Positions 35,866-47,614 are shown, numbered from the stretch's first letter. The stretch: DNA of 64,000 bases from Corbicula japonica (GCA_038501625.1 JAZAYU010000005.1:9697484-9761483); one strand, 5' to 3'. The notes: generated by a model from the letters alone, not told the origin. Made by a program: numbers and translations.

Positions 35866-35936
<71 letters not shown>
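35866..35936. repeat. Palindromic (AAT)n-(ATT)n microsatellite
   Basis: About 13 AAT units run straight into about 10 ATT units. This makes a perfect self-complementary tract of 70 bp able to form a cruciform. The two halves translate into Asn and Tyr runs on the minus strand, which are artefacts. Confidence 0.97.
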
Positions 35937-35937
35937 C

Positions 35938-36012
35938 ATACCTGATTTGGTAGAGTGATGAAGCCGTTGCGATGCAGGGGATCGTTTCATCCCCTGGATC
36001 GAGTCCCGATAT
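35938..36012 (+). repeat. tRNA-like SINE head or tRNA pseudogene
   Basis: A D-arm-like TGATTTGGTAGAGTG (A-box position), a 6-bp hairpin GGGGAT-CGTTTC-ATCCCC in the variable-arm position, and a B-box-like GGATCGAGTCCC are correctly ordered over about 75 bp. No 7-bp acceptor pairing was found by eye, so it is not called a functional tRNA. It directly abuts the palindromic microsatellite. Confidence 0.55.
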
Positions 36013-36735
36013 GTGCGACATTTTTAAAATCTTTAAAAGCGCTATTTTGTGCCGCATCATAACAGTTTCCCTGTTCAGTATTGTCTGTGTATAAATCAGA
36101 TAAATCAATCATTCATCAGTCATGACGGCGGTGGTTCTTATATCAATCTGCGCTTGTATCATTTGTAATTGAAACAGAAAAGGACATGGTTGACAGAGTG
36201 ATTCATAGATAGTCTTCGAAGGCAAAGTTCGCGAGAGTATCATTGACTGCTAAATTGTCTCTTATGAAAAAAACACAATGTTGTGATAAGAAAACGACTA
36301 GTATAAAATTTGGACGAAATACTCAAAGAAATTACCTATGTGTCGCACGGTTGGGCATAAAATTGAAGGTATATATCAACCGACTGAACTGATTTTATTC
36401 ATTTTATTCAAGAAGATAGTATTTTTAAAATGCTATCAAACACTATATTTTACTGATAAACCTTAAAAGTATATCCTTTACGACTTCTAGAATATCGACT
36501 TCATTAACCGTACTTCTTTTTCTCATGGCATTAGAGGTACTTCAAAGACGAGTTATAAATAATGTTTATTTACATTGCACTTCATGTTCAATAAAACCGT
36601 CATAGGGCATTTAACATGAACCAGTGTTATTAAAATAGATTTAAAGAATTGATCGGGCATTTTCTTTCTCTGTTAGAAGGAAAATGTTTAAACAAATCCA
36701 AAGTTTCTTAAGGAAGGCCGTTGAGCAGGGTAGAT
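36013..36735. other. AT-rich stretch, nothing recognised
   Basis: No repeat or coding feature is seen. Confidence 0.4.
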
Positions 36736-36990
36736 ATACTTCTTGCATACCAGATCAGGTCATCCGGTGATTTCACCCGTGTAGGAAATTATGATTCTAC
36801 ACCCCCCGTGTAGAATGAGTCACGTGAGTGACGTCATATATTCAAGTTATTGACGTCATTTATAAAAACGGTTAGCGTTAATGTCAATATTTCAGCATAA
36901 GGAAAATAAAAAAGTTTGTATACATGCATAGAAAAGTTATAAATAATAAAAGGTATGCAAGAAAAAGTATCTTGCATGAGACATTCGGTA

Positions 36991-37094
36991 AAGATAGAAA
37001 AATCTGCCACCTCGGGTGAACTGTTTTGGCGGGAACTCGGCAGAGCCTCGTTCCCGCAAAACAGTTAACCCTCGGTGACAGATTTTTCCATCTT
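36991..37094. repeat. Palindrome with paired GGCGGGAAC arms
   Basis: AAGATAGAAAAATCTGCCAC at the left pairs with GTGACAGATTTTTCCATCTT at the right, with ACTGTTTTGGCGGGAAC pairing GTTCCCGCAAAACAGT around a GC-rich ~14-nt loop. The TTTTGGCGGGAA word matches the E2F consensus. The upstream stretch 36815-36855 has two TGACGTCA words and a CACGTG. This may be a repeat with regulatory-like sequence or just a MITE. Confidence 0.75.
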
Positions 37095-37149
37095 CACCTC
37101 ACACTCATGCATGATACTTATATTCTGTGTAGATACTGAGTTGCTCTCA

Positions 37150-37215
37150 GTCCGGGTCAAGGCGGCGTAGACAGTAAAATACATTTCCATTACTACCTAC
37201 ATGTATAAACAGGCT
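37150..37215 (+). repeat. Family R repeat, 5' part
   Basis: AAGGCGGCGTAGACAGTAAA, then TTCCATTACTACCTACATGT and AAACAGGCTCAATAAAA, align with 63858-63915. The 3' part (TGTCGTGTTTGGTG) is missing. Confidence 0.6.
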
Positions 37216-38028
37216 CAATAAAATAAATCCTTAAATATTTTGAATATTGTTAGAATTATAAAGTTGTTTCAAAGTTTATATTTAATCTATTTAAAACATC
37301 TGATAACTATTTTTCTGTTGTGTTGCACATCAAGTTGATAATACAACCTTAATCCAAAAGCTCCTGGCGAATCTAAGCAGAATTCAATATTGTGATTTCA
37401 TATGTGAATATAAATCCCGACTTCCGTCCCAAAACTCCAAAGCAAAATTGCAGGCAGCATAATAAGATAGTTCGGCCTGACAATATATTTATAAAAAGAA
37501 CATTTGATGTAATGAAATAGTTACAATTTCACATATGGCTCAGCATTGGCCGAAACTGTATGGGAACACTTTTTAAGGTCTAGCTTTTAAATCTCTCTTA
37601 ATGTTTATGACTTTTGAATGACGAACGATTTAAAAAGTGATTTCTTTGTTACTTAGCTCGAGGAATTCCTGAACGGATTAGAAATATTTTCTGATACATT
37701 AATTCCAAGAAGTTGGCCCGCCAAAGAACTCATTATTTCAGTCTACAAGCATAGGAAGATAGATCCGCATCACACGTGCAGCGGATACAAATGAGATCGT
37801 GGAAATTATTAGCTTGTGTAAACTTTATTTTTAACATGAACAAAGAAGAAATACGTTGATTGTAATAAATCTCACAATTCTGTACAGCAATCACCACATC
37901 GGCAAAAGTATATGCGATAATAATTTTCTATCATTTGGTTGACCAAACTAACTCCATAATAGCACTGATTATGACGCTGAAACTGTATTTTAAGTTTAGT
38001 TTCAATATCTTTAGTTAGCAAAAGTTTT
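37216..38028. other. AT-rich stretch, nothing recognised
   Basis: No repeat or coding feature is seen. Confidence 0.4.
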
Positions 38029-38220
38029 GGGCCAGTGTATAGAAACTTTAACTCACGTTCAGTGAAAAAGGGGTATGGGCCAGAGTATAGAAACTTTAAC
38101 TCACGTTCAGCGAAAAAGGGGTATGGGCCAGAGTATAGAAACTTTAACTCACGCTCAGTGAAAAAGGGGTATGGGCCAGAGTATAGAAACTTTAATTACT
38201 TTCAGTGAAAAAGGGGTAAA
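38029..38220 (+). repeat. Tandem repeat, 48 bp x 4
   Basis: Units start GGGCCAG at 38029, 38077, 38125 and 38173, exactly 48 bp apart, with TATAGAAACTTTAACTCACG and CAGTGAAAAAGGGGTAT in each. Confidence 0.95.
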
Positions 38221-38612
38221 TTTTGAAAAAAAGCAATCGTAGTAGAGTTATGCGTCTTGCTGATTATGATGTAAACTTATTATAGTCAATTATGATAGTG
38301 AATATATATTTCTAGTTTTCAGTTGTTAATGTTTCAATTAGTTGTAAAGTAATTAACCAATTCCATATTTGCTTTGTGCAAAATCCAAGTCAAAACATGC
38401 TGCGGATCATATCGCAAACGGTAAATAACTTGAAAAACTATTGTATTAAAGTTTTGGGTCTTGCTGGTAATAATGTAGAGTATGACAAAGAATAATATTT
38501 CTGATTACATGCTGATAGTCCAGGTTCATATTATGTAATACTGACGCCGACGCCGACGCCGACGCCGTGGTGAGAAGTGGATAGCTCCATCAATATTCGG
38601 TTAATCAAACTA
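38029..38612 (+). mobile_element. Second GACGCC-ended (pearl/HINE-like) element, left end uncertain
   Basis: A 48-bp tandem array is followed by diverged sequence related to the 164-bp repeat at 15656 (AGAGTTATGCGTCTTGCTGA, GATGTAAACTTATTATAGTC), a GACGCC x4 tract at 38543-38566, and a right end GTGGTGAGAAGTGGATAGCTCC. The left terminus could not be placed. Confidence 0.6.
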
Positions 38613-39321
38613 GATAACTGCCTCAGTGCACGAGAAAAGAAATTTTATAACTGAATTTGTCACAACGTAAAAATATCGTTGAATAAATATGTAGTACGCA
38701 AATGTAATGCTTCACACATCCGGGCTACAATAAGACGCCTTCCTGCAATCTTTGTATTGTATGCTCGACTCAAATTGAATATGAAACAACAAATAAACCG
38801 CTCAAAACTTGCTCATATTTAATGAATCTTATCGTACACGGTTAATATTGTTAAAGGCTCTGCTAGATAATTGTAAAGATAAAATGCAAGGTAATTCATT
38901 ATCATACATTTATGATTTTGATGCAAAAATGCTTTCCAAGGCATTTCAGGCCCCAGATATGGGAAGTCAGATTTTGCTTAATAAATATTCTCATGGAAGC
39001 GCTTTTTGACAATTTGAAAATGTGTGTGTAACCGTGTGTGTGTATATGGTATATACATTATTATCTTGGGGAATCATAGAACTTAATCACAGCTTGAATA
39101 CAGTGAATTTGGTTTAATTGACTCCAAACAAAATTTATTCTTAGATACCGAACAAGATTTATAGATACTGCATAGTTTCTCACGCGTTTTAGTACGGCCT
39201 TTTGCAAAATTCACTCTTAAAGCGAAACCTGTTAATAGTCCTAAAACAGTCACCTTTACAACATTTGTACATCCAATCAAGCTTGCTCATACGTTCTCTG
39301 TTTGCTAGTTTATAGTGATAT
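38613..39321. other. AT-rich stretch, nothing recognised
   Basis: The ORFs at 38809-39006 and 39083-39280 (minus) are short and not recognised. Confidence 0.4.
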
Positions 39322-39556
39322 TTCTAATTCTGGGAATCGAACCCTTATCATGCGGCCACAGCGACTAGTCATGCAATTTCGAACACGCTACCGATTGAGC
39401 TATCCTGGACAACCCTTCCCCGCTTCCCCCCACCCAAATAAAAAGGTTGCGCGGCTTGCCCTGAAAAACGTGATCATTATTAAATGATATCAGTAACTGA
39501 TTATTTACTGATAATAGTACTGACTTTATGTACGGGGAGACTTTCTACGGCCGCCA
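39322..39556 (-). repeat. tRNA-derived SINE (family T) copy 4, good B box
   Basis: Minus strand: B box GGGTTCGATTCCC (39332-39344, perfect core) and A box TAGCTCAATCGG (39391-39402), preceded by the conserved leader words (GTCAGTACTATTATCAGTAA and CCCCGTACATAAAGT). About 235 bp, the best match to a functional pol III promoter in the family. Confidence 0.8.
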
Positions 39557-39607
39557 CACTAAACAAATACCGCTACTGTTAATTTTAAATGAAATTGCAA
39601 ATTGCCC

Positions 39608-39652
39608 ATTATGGGAATCGAACTCGTATCGTGCGGCCACAGCGACTGGCTT
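39608..39652 (-). repeat. tRNA-derived SINE (family T) B-box fragment
   Basis: GAGTTCGATTCCCATAAT and GCCAGTCGCTGTGGCCGCAC on the minus strand match the 39.33-kb copy; the rest is missing. Confidence 0.65.
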
Positions 39653-39874
39653 TACAAATCCGAAAAAAGCTTTTATTACAAAACAAAATCTCTTTTTTGA
39701 TAATTTCATTTTGAAAATTCTCATCTTAAAATTATTGTCCCTTCATGTCGGTTGTGTAGCGAAATTGTGTTTCCAATGTGTGTCTTTTCCTGAAGTGCTT
39801 ATTCGATTTTTAAAAAGATGTAAAAACCGATCCCAATTTATAATCGCTGGCTATCAAACCGTCTGTTCGGTCTG

Positions 39875-40006
39875 TGCCCAAGATCATAAAACTTAGTTTT
39901 GAGATCAGTCTCAAATCTCAAGGATCTGACTGGTCGCCATTTCAGCCAATCAGATCCTTGAGATTTGAGACTGATCTCAAAACTTAGTTTTATATGATCT
40001 TGGGCC
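39875..40006. mobile_element. Foldback element F5, CTG-flanked, near-perfect hairpin
   Basis: 132 bp with long arms: TGCCCAAGATCATAAAACTTAG... returns as AAACTTAGTTTTATATGATCTTGGGCC. The sequence differs from F2 in the outer arm (GATCATAAAAC instead of GGTTATAAAAC) symmetrically in both arms, which implies compensating change or a distinct subfamily. Flanks CTG at 39872-39874 and 40007-40009. Confidence 0.9.
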
Positions 40007-40009
40007 CTG

Positions 40010-41775
40010 AAGTCATTTATATACATATATATGGCGTAAAACCATGACACTAAAACACGGGAAACTTGTTCTCGGACAAAACCATATCCCTAGTATAAGG
40101 ACACGACTGTTGAGATATTTATGGCTATTAACTCATAAATTGTAACAGCTGTCAATTCAATCATTCAAGTAAAATACACCACTGAATGTTATTCATTGCC
40201 AAAGCAGTTTTAAATTATTCTAATGTACTGTTTTGGAATTTTCGTATCGAGATCGCCTTGGCTATGGGGTATGTTTTGTTTTTCTTATAGCTGCATGTCA
40301 TTAATGATAATTATAAAGGTTTATAAGATGTGTGTGTGTCACCTGTTTCAAACGTGATTATAACTTCTTCGAATCACTTAAATATTCAAACATGTACATG
40401 CTTAAAACAACAGAGAGTGAAAACGATTATAAAATACAATCTATTTATAGTAAAAGTATTTCAATTGATTTCGGTAAAAGTAATTATAATCATCAGTATT
40501 TGTAAAGTGACAACAGAAGGATATATGTTTTTAAGTTTATCGTTTCATTTACTTCCGGCTATATATCGTTTAATACTAAGAAAGAGTTTCAATAATGTGA
40601 CAATTAAATTCACCGAATCAAAAATAAACTTCGATATTAATGGTCGGATTATACTATTTTTGGAACCTAAAAGTGTTGGGAACTAATAATATCGGTAAAG
40701 ATTTCTTATTTCCGTTTCTTTTTTTTTCTACCAAATTTTTAAAAGAGAAAATTACTAATAGCTTGCATGATGACTTTATGAACGCTTAGTTCTTGCATAC
40801 TTAATTTACCAATACAAATATTCATAAAAATATTCTTTATTGCATACATTTGAATTTTAATGATTTTACACATGCTTTTAATGCCCCCAAGCTTCCCTAG
40901 AAACGTTTGATTAGTATGGTTTTGTACATTACAATCTCTTTGAACGATTTATCGTATTCGTTTAAACATATAAATTAAATAATTCAGTATTCTGTATTAT
41001 TTGACATCCTCTCTACGTCTGATGTACGTATTAACGAGTGTAAACAGTACAAGCTGTTGACTATTTATGTTCATTCATATCAACCTGTTACCACTTTTAC
41101 TTTACAATTCAATGTAATGTTAAGATGAAAGCAATGGCTTGACACTGATAACTGGTGAGTGGTGAACAATTTGGCGACATACGATGCATCTCAAATTGAA
41201 ACATTTGATTACTTTGTGATAGTCGAGGAAACAAAATCATAGTTTGTATTGTCTTTGTACTGTTATAATTACAACCTTGTAACGTTTTACAAAATATTAC
41301 AAATCTGATTGGCTAACAAGTGTCACGTGACTGCGTTTCATTTCTCAATGAAGTCGTATCGGACTACTTTTGATAAATATTTATCATTGACTTGTTTATT
41401 TGCCCCGCCCAGCCATCATTCAAAGTCTACAACTCTACATACCTGATTTCACTCCCAATTAAACGAGCACTAAATCAATAATGAAGAGGGAAATTTTAAG
41501 TAAGCAGTTACGTCACGATAGAGCATAACTCACTACGTCATATAGTAAGTTGTGACGTAATCGAACAAATGTTTACATTTCTAAGCGCCATGATTGATTC
41601 TGTCAGATAAAGGATTTATGTTTGAAATATTTTAAAGAATTGGAGGATTAAATAAAAACAATAACAATATTTGGACAAGACCCGAAGATGCTAGAAGTGT
41701 TTACCGTGGTATACGTATGTAACGACTAGAATTTGAAAGTGTTTCATTCTTATACCGCAGCAGGGAGCTTCGGAA
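40010..41775. other. AT-rich stretch; unsupported open frame 40330-40686
   Basis: The 118-codon open frame starts with GTG, and its product is hydrophobic and low in complexity. TGACGT-type words cluster at 41511-41562. Nothing else is recognised. Confidence 0.4.
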
Positions 41776-41778
41776 CAC

Positions 41779-41970
41779 ATCTAGTTTAGCGGACCCTAAC
41801 ACTAAAGAGCATCGATTGTGAGAAAATTCATTGCTATCCTAGTCGTGTGTAAAACACATTTCAATTATAATGAGTTTAAATGGGGGCTACCGCCCCCACA
41901 CCCCCGCTTTTCTCGCTCAAACGCCGCTGGGCTTTTGTGTTTTGAATATCTGGGGTCCGCTAAACTAGAT
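41779..41970. mobile_element. Small MITE with 18-bp perfect terminal inverted repeats
   Basis: ATCTAGTTTAGCGGACCC at the left and GGGTCCGCTAAACTAGAT at the right are exact inverted copies. The interior has GGGGGCTACCGCCCCCACAC. AGCTTCG also occurs outside both ends. No coding capacity; the ORF across it is an artefact. Confidence 0.75.
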
Positions 41971-42390
41971 TCTATCCGGGAGCTTCGTTTTCACCAAAAG
42001 TGTCGGGATAGGGTTTAAATTGTAGTAAATGAGAAGGAATAATGCATGTGGATATATTGATCGGGACCGATTAACGGTATGTACATTTTGTATTCGCAAT
42101 GAGTTTTTATTGCAATGAGTTTCTATGAATTTTCTTTCCATTTTGAAGATTTTATATTATTTTTATTTGTAAGTCATTGGACTCAATAATTATTTTTAAA
42201 AGAAAAGTGTCACTGGAGTCAACAAATCAACATTTGTAAAAATATCGCGGTTTGAAATCGGCCATTTTGTAACGTAGAAATTTGAATCATCCAAGCCGAT
42301 GGTATTACTCCGCGAAAAGTAAACCACATCTATCGTAAATAAAAAGTTTGTCAAAGGTTATAAATAAAATGTGATAGTAGGTTGTAATTA

Positions 42391-42553
42391 TAAGGATTGA
42401 ATGTTATTTTCGTGCGTTTCATCGATGTATGAAATGTCAGTTGCCTTACATCTAATTTGTACATAAACACCTTCGGTGTTGATGCAAATTAGATGTTCGG
42501 CAACTGACATTTCATACATCGATGAAACGCACGAAAATAACATTCAATCCTTA
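42391..42553. mobile_element. Near-perfect 163-bp hairpin (foldback of a second family)
   Basis: TAAGGATTGAATGTTATTTT pairs exactly with AAAATAACATTCAATCCTTA, and the match continues through CGTGCGTTTCATCGATGTAT and GAAATGTCAGTTGCC. Small mismatches occur only near the centre, which has its own ACACCTTCGGTGT mini-hairpin. Arms are about 76 bp. Confidence 0.9.
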
Positions 42554-42574
42554 AGTGGTAACAATCCTGTTTGT

Positions 42575-42615
42575 TTGGATTTAAACCAATAAAATGATTT
42601 GATTTGATTTGATTA
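42575..42615 (+). repeat. LINE 3'-tail-like relic with (TTGAT)n
   Basis: TTTAAACCAATAAAATG followed by (ATTTG)n resembles the LINE tail at 63075-63105 (TTTAATGCCAATAAAAATTTGACTTGACTT). Only a tail scrap is left. Confidence 0.5.
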
Positions 42616-42617
42616 TA

Positions 42618-42700
42618 CTGATTTTGGAGACCAGTCCCAAAAACAATCATCTGATTGGGAGTTCAGACGGGTCGCCAGTTTCAAATTTATGATCCTGGAC
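42618..42700. mobile_element. Foldback element F6, diverged
   Basis: TTTTGGAGACCAGTC, ATCATCTGATTGGGAG, GGTCGCCAGTTTCAAA and TTATGATCCTGGACA are family-F words in order, strongly diverged. It directly follows the TTGAT tail. Confidence 0.6.
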
Positions 42701-45009
42701 ACATTCTGTAAGAGGGTTGCTGGTTAAAATATTTTAAAATATGTGTTTAACCTTACAACTATGTTTTAATGTAACTTTGATCGGCATCCATAATAGTGTA
42801 ATAGAAAAAAAATCATTGATTAACTTCCAAAACATATACAATGGTGCACCGAGGACCCTTTATCGTAACAAATCTTTTAAAATGTTTAAGTGATACACTC
42901 ATTGATCCGAGTCTTTTTCACATTTCAGAATCACACATTTTTACAACTGTATGGATTTTATTCTTTATGTCTTCCACTTTAAACTGAACTGTCTTTATAC
43001 ATTATTGGCGTCCATTTATCTATTATTCCGTCTGTTGACCTTTAACGACGGTTGTATCATATTTCACTATTTCACAGCGGCTGTTCTCAGAATTATTATT
43101 ATTTTGGTAGTCATAGATGCCAATGATTATAACAGGTTTGGATGTATTCTATAGTTTGCTTTTCGTTATTGCATAGCAGAAAATATCAGAAATAGATCTG
43201 AACAGCGTCTGAAAAGGGATTTGTAAACTCTTTGAAATCAGATTCGGTCTTAATGTCATTCAATTCAGAATACCATAAGCCGACAAAGAGCTGTGGTTGT
43301 ATTATTGACGGCATAATACAAAAATCATTTAGAGATAGCAAATTAGAGATAGCAGACTTTTGCTCCAAAATACTAGAAAAAATTAACATTTAAATGAAAC
43401 GTTGGACTAATAAGATTAAGGCATTTGTTTTAAAAAATCGCACATGTGTTGCCGTCGTGTTGGAATTTACAACCTAAAAGAATACAACATTAGTTTTCCA
43501 AATTCACAAATAATCCATATTAAACAATAATTAATTACTGGAAACTTTCTATACATTAACGACATTTGTAACTTTCGAATCCAAAGCCCTCTTTATGCAG
43601 TCCTATATTCTGGTCTGCGGAAAGCGCTGTAATTAGATATTGACACTTCCATTATTTAGTAGCTACCACATTGGAAATGTTGGAGCTTTATTTTCAAATA
43701 CATGAAAACGTTAAAATAACCTGCTGATAGTGTTTGTATAATTAAACATTTCATGTAGTAATGAACTTCAAAATAACTTATTACAATAAAAATTATTAAA
43801 AAAACTACTTCATTATGCAGACAGTTAAAACTGATTTGGTTTAAAACAATCATGTAATTAAATAATGATATACGACGATGCGTCCTGGATGAAACCATAG
43901 CTGTTGGTGTTTAAAACTTACGAAAGTATCTCGCCCAGCGAGGAACACCTGATAAGAGATCTGAACAAATCGAACCCTAATCGCCTTTCAATCAATATTC
44001 GCAATGCAATATGCACTGAGCAACTTCATATATTGCCTTCCATCTGAGTTAATCTTAAATAATACGGAAACGAATTTCACAACTGTCGGATTTCAAACTA
44101 TTTCAGCAACAAAAATTAATAATTAATAATTATCCCGATAAACCCAATAAAATACTTATTCAATCCTTAAGGTAATTTTCCGGTTATTGAAATTAATAGA
44201 AAGAAAAAAAGGCTGAATGTAAGGCTATTTTATATGTTGACCTTTTTTACTGATTAGCCCTCCAACGATCATTACTACTTTATGCGTGTGACTCTTTATA
44301 GCAAAAATTTTGAAATATAACGCTATATGTTTTACTAAATCTATAGATGTATTATTGTTTTGTTCAGTGTAGCTTGCTTACATTACTTACAATAACTTTA
44401 TATACGAAATATCAAAATGTTGTACAAGTGTCAAGTTGGCAATACATGTTCTAAGCGTTATCCTTCCCCTTTACGCCTTCTTTGCTAACGTTATCTTATT
44501 CACCATGTTTTGAAAGACCATTTCTTTAGATCAATACAGGTTCAAACCGGAAACTGAACAAGCAATTCCTTGGCCAGAACGCCTAGCCTCTCTACATCCT
44601 CCACCCTACAAACTGCGACAAATGTACATCATTTCCCTTTTTTCCGATACTGTTCATCCTCATCTTATTCTACAACTGTGACATAAAGGCATTTTGAAAT
44701 TGCTGTTGAAAGAGCGAGGTTGATGACTTTTATTTTCGCTTTTGATATATTTTGTCTGCCCGGCATGTCAATCATTAATTGGATATTGCGGTTCACGTCG
44801 AGTCAATACTCTATGCATCTCATTTTGGAACGTCAGATTCCCTAATAACATGACTGTATTATTTCCGAATTGCATGAGAATAGCGTTGATTGCCCTGGCT
44901 TAGATTAACCCACGAAGCAAACAAAATATATGATACTGGTTAAGAGTGGCCACATATACAATCAGAGACCTTTCCACGTTGACCATTAGCAAAGCAAATC
45001 AAAAAATTA
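42701..45009. other. AT-rich stretch, nothing recognised
   Basis: Several short ORFs (42951, 43186, 43656) have low-complexity AT-driven composition. No repeat family is seen. Confidence 0.45.
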
Positions 45010-45130
45010 AAAACCATTAACTAAAATGACCGACATGATACATATCAGCAGACACAAAACCGAAAAAAAAATCAAACAAGGGTGGAACGGTAAGTTAAGG
45101 TGTAATGTAGGCCATTTGGGGGTTAAAACT
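45010..45130 (+). repeat. Family A repeat, degenerate
   Basis: ACATATCAGCAGACACAAAACC, GGGTGGAACGGTAAGTTAAG and TGGGGGTTAAAACTT resemble the ordered family-A words with heavy loss. Confidence 0.35.
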
Positions 45131-46350
45131 TAAAACGTTTCAACGCGTGCATCCTCCTTCCTATAATTAGACAACATGGGTAGAGTGGAAATTATTATAA
45201 CAAATCGACGTGATACTTAATGCATTTTAACTTTTTCGTTTCGACAATATTTGGTCGTCTTTATATGTGCTTATTTTCAAATGACGCCTATATATAAGTC
45301 ATTAAAACGGTTGCTGGAGGTAAAGGAACATTAGGTTCAGATTCGAGCTGAGATAAAATAAATATTTATTCAATATTTAATATTTTTCTTCATAAATTCC
45401 ATTTTCATTAATCTCTTTGAACAGCAGTATCATGTCTTCTCGTATATTAATGAAAAAGGGAACTTTGGAAACCACCGAACACGAGAAAAACTAAAATATT
45501 TTCAGACTATTTGATTGAGCCTGCTCATGTGCAGTAATGGAATTGCATATTACTTTTTAGGCCGCCATGTCCCAGGTTCAAAATCAAAATTTACACATAT
45601 ATACGTTTCGTAATCGACGGCATTCAAATGGCGTAACCGATACCAGTTCAGATTTAATGTACGGGGAGAAGTTCACAGTTGCCAACGGCAAAAATAACGC
45701 TACTAAGATATTTGAATAAATAAAAAAGTAACTTTGAAATCCACCAAATAGTTCGTACATGAAGCGGTATCATACAAACTTAAACAACCCAACAAAATTA
45801 ATTATGATGGAAGTAACTTCTAACATACACCGAATGCAAGTAATTGATCATTAGACAAAAAACGCAAACATCGACCAACAATCAAGATACGCACGGTCTT
45901 ATATAATATAACAGAAGAGCTTAATGCTAACAATCTTCATTCTCTGGTCCCTTTTTAGTATAAAGTAAGCAAATATAATGTTCAACATTTTCAATATGCT
46001 TTTAAAACGGATATGTCTCTCATCTGAATAGAAGTGAAAATGTCTTTTGGTAAATTGCTTTGGATTTCTAATTAACCAATTACTCATTTTGTCTTCAATC
46101 ACAATTCAAATAACAGTATGTGCGTTCAATTTATTTCTTTATAAGCATAATAATGTCTGAATAATAAGTGCACATATATAAAAGACAAATGATTAAAGAT
46201 AAAAAAAGACAAATCATTGAAACAATAAATATTTCTATTTCAATGCATTTCAAGTAATTCTTTTTGGGTAAATCTAGTTCAATACTCGATTCAATAATGT
46301 ATTGCAATACCCTCCAAAATCAAACTGCTAGACACAATTTACCGGTAACC
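45131..46350. other. Mostly AT-rich; SINE T leader scrap at 45645-45690
   Basis: CAGTTCAGATTTAATGTACGGGGAGAAGTT matches the plus-strand leader end of SINE T copy 4. The rest shows nothing recognisable. Confidence 0.45.
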
Positions 46351-46490
46351 GGTGTCATGCAGTGACGCTTTCGTTTATTAGGGTTATCAGATCAACCTTT
46401 TGGGTGGGTGTGTGTCTAGGCTAGCACAATCGGTAGCGAAATTGGAACTGCATGGCTAGGCGCTGTCGCCGTACGGGTTAGGTCCTTAGA
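46351..46490 (+). repeat. tRNA-derived SINE (family T), diverged copy
   Basis: TTAGGGTTATCAGATCAACC, GGCTAGCACAATCGGTAGCG (A-box area), GGCTAGGCGCTGTCGCCGTA and GGGTTAGGTCC (degraded B box). Confidence 0.7.
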
Positions 46491-47614
46491 AGGGAACATC
46501 AATTCTTATCAATTCTCGTCAAAACAATTCTTAGTCAAATCGGAGAACACGAACATTAACATCTGTTAACATAGATTAAAGAAAGTTTAATAATTTTGTT
46601 ATAAATAAAGTTTAATTTTTCAATATACAATAGAACAAAGTAACTTAGTTCCTAACTGCTAGAGAAAAACGATAAATTACATTCATAACAAAAAGTACTA
46701 CTTTTTTTTTTCTTTGATGCTATTGATAAAGGTTTTAAAGACAGTTTTAATCAATGATAAAATGTTTAAATGTCCTTGTTTGCAGTTCGGAAGAGTAAAT
46801 ATTGCCTTCGCTTATCTTTTTAAAGAACAACAAATACGATAGTACATATAATACTTGATTAATTTGTTTTCATGATTTTGCAAGACGAATAAAGCCATTT
46901 TGTCAGTTTACCTTATTGTTTAAAAAGCATCCCACTCATTTGGAATTGTGTTGAATTCATTTAGATAAAGGACTCATAAGAACTATATCTGCTCAAGTTA
47001 TGCCGCATGAAATAATGTGCACCAAAGATTAAAAACTAATTAAAAAAGAAGTTTTGTAATTGCATAGCCAATAGTTATAGAAAAACAACACCCAAAACCT
47101 AAAATATAGCTTAAGCAATTAAATTTTCGGCAAAAGTCTCGTATCGTATACAGATGGCTTGTTTAAGCATATGAACACTAATGTTATAAACTAATGTTAT
47201 AAACTCTATTCGACAATACCACGAAGTTGTTTCGTTGACAGACAATATCTCATCAACTCCATTTTAATTCTAAACCAGGTATATTTGGTGAACTTTATCT
47301 GGTCATATCTGTTTCAACACGTTTAGTTATGGATTCAACGGGAACATTTAGACTTAATATACCTTACAGAGTAATAAAAGAGTTCATTAATATAACCGGA
47401 TACAGTTCCATTATCGTTGTTGCTACTAATTACGATCGCCATGTATAACCAATGCCAAGAAATTACTTAACAATTATTGCTGATTGACTTTCGTCAACCA
47501 AAGAACATTTAATGCAATTTATGTTTAATCAAATATTCAAAGGCGTTGCACAATATCACAAAATGGTTAATAAGCAAGAAACGATTGCCGATATATATAA
47601 AAAGGCATTAGAAA
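46491..47614. other. AT-rich stretch, nothing recognised
   Basis: No repeat or coding feature is seen. Confidence 0.4.

Noticed and set aside
35938..36012. Functional tRNA gene
   Set aside because: The A- and B-box words and a variable-arm hairpin are present, but no acceptor-stem pairing was found; kept as tRNA-like repeat.
39322..39556. Intact tRNA gene at the SINE T copy with the good B box
   Set aside because: The A-to-B distance and the conserved leader shared with seven other copies show a dispersed SINE.
40330..40686. 118-codon open frame
   Set aside because: The start is GTG and the product is low-complexity and hydrophobic, as expected from AT-rich DNA.
41818..42018. 66-codon ORF with PPPHPRFSRS
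   Set aside because: It spans the GC-rich interior and right end of the 41.78-kb MITE.
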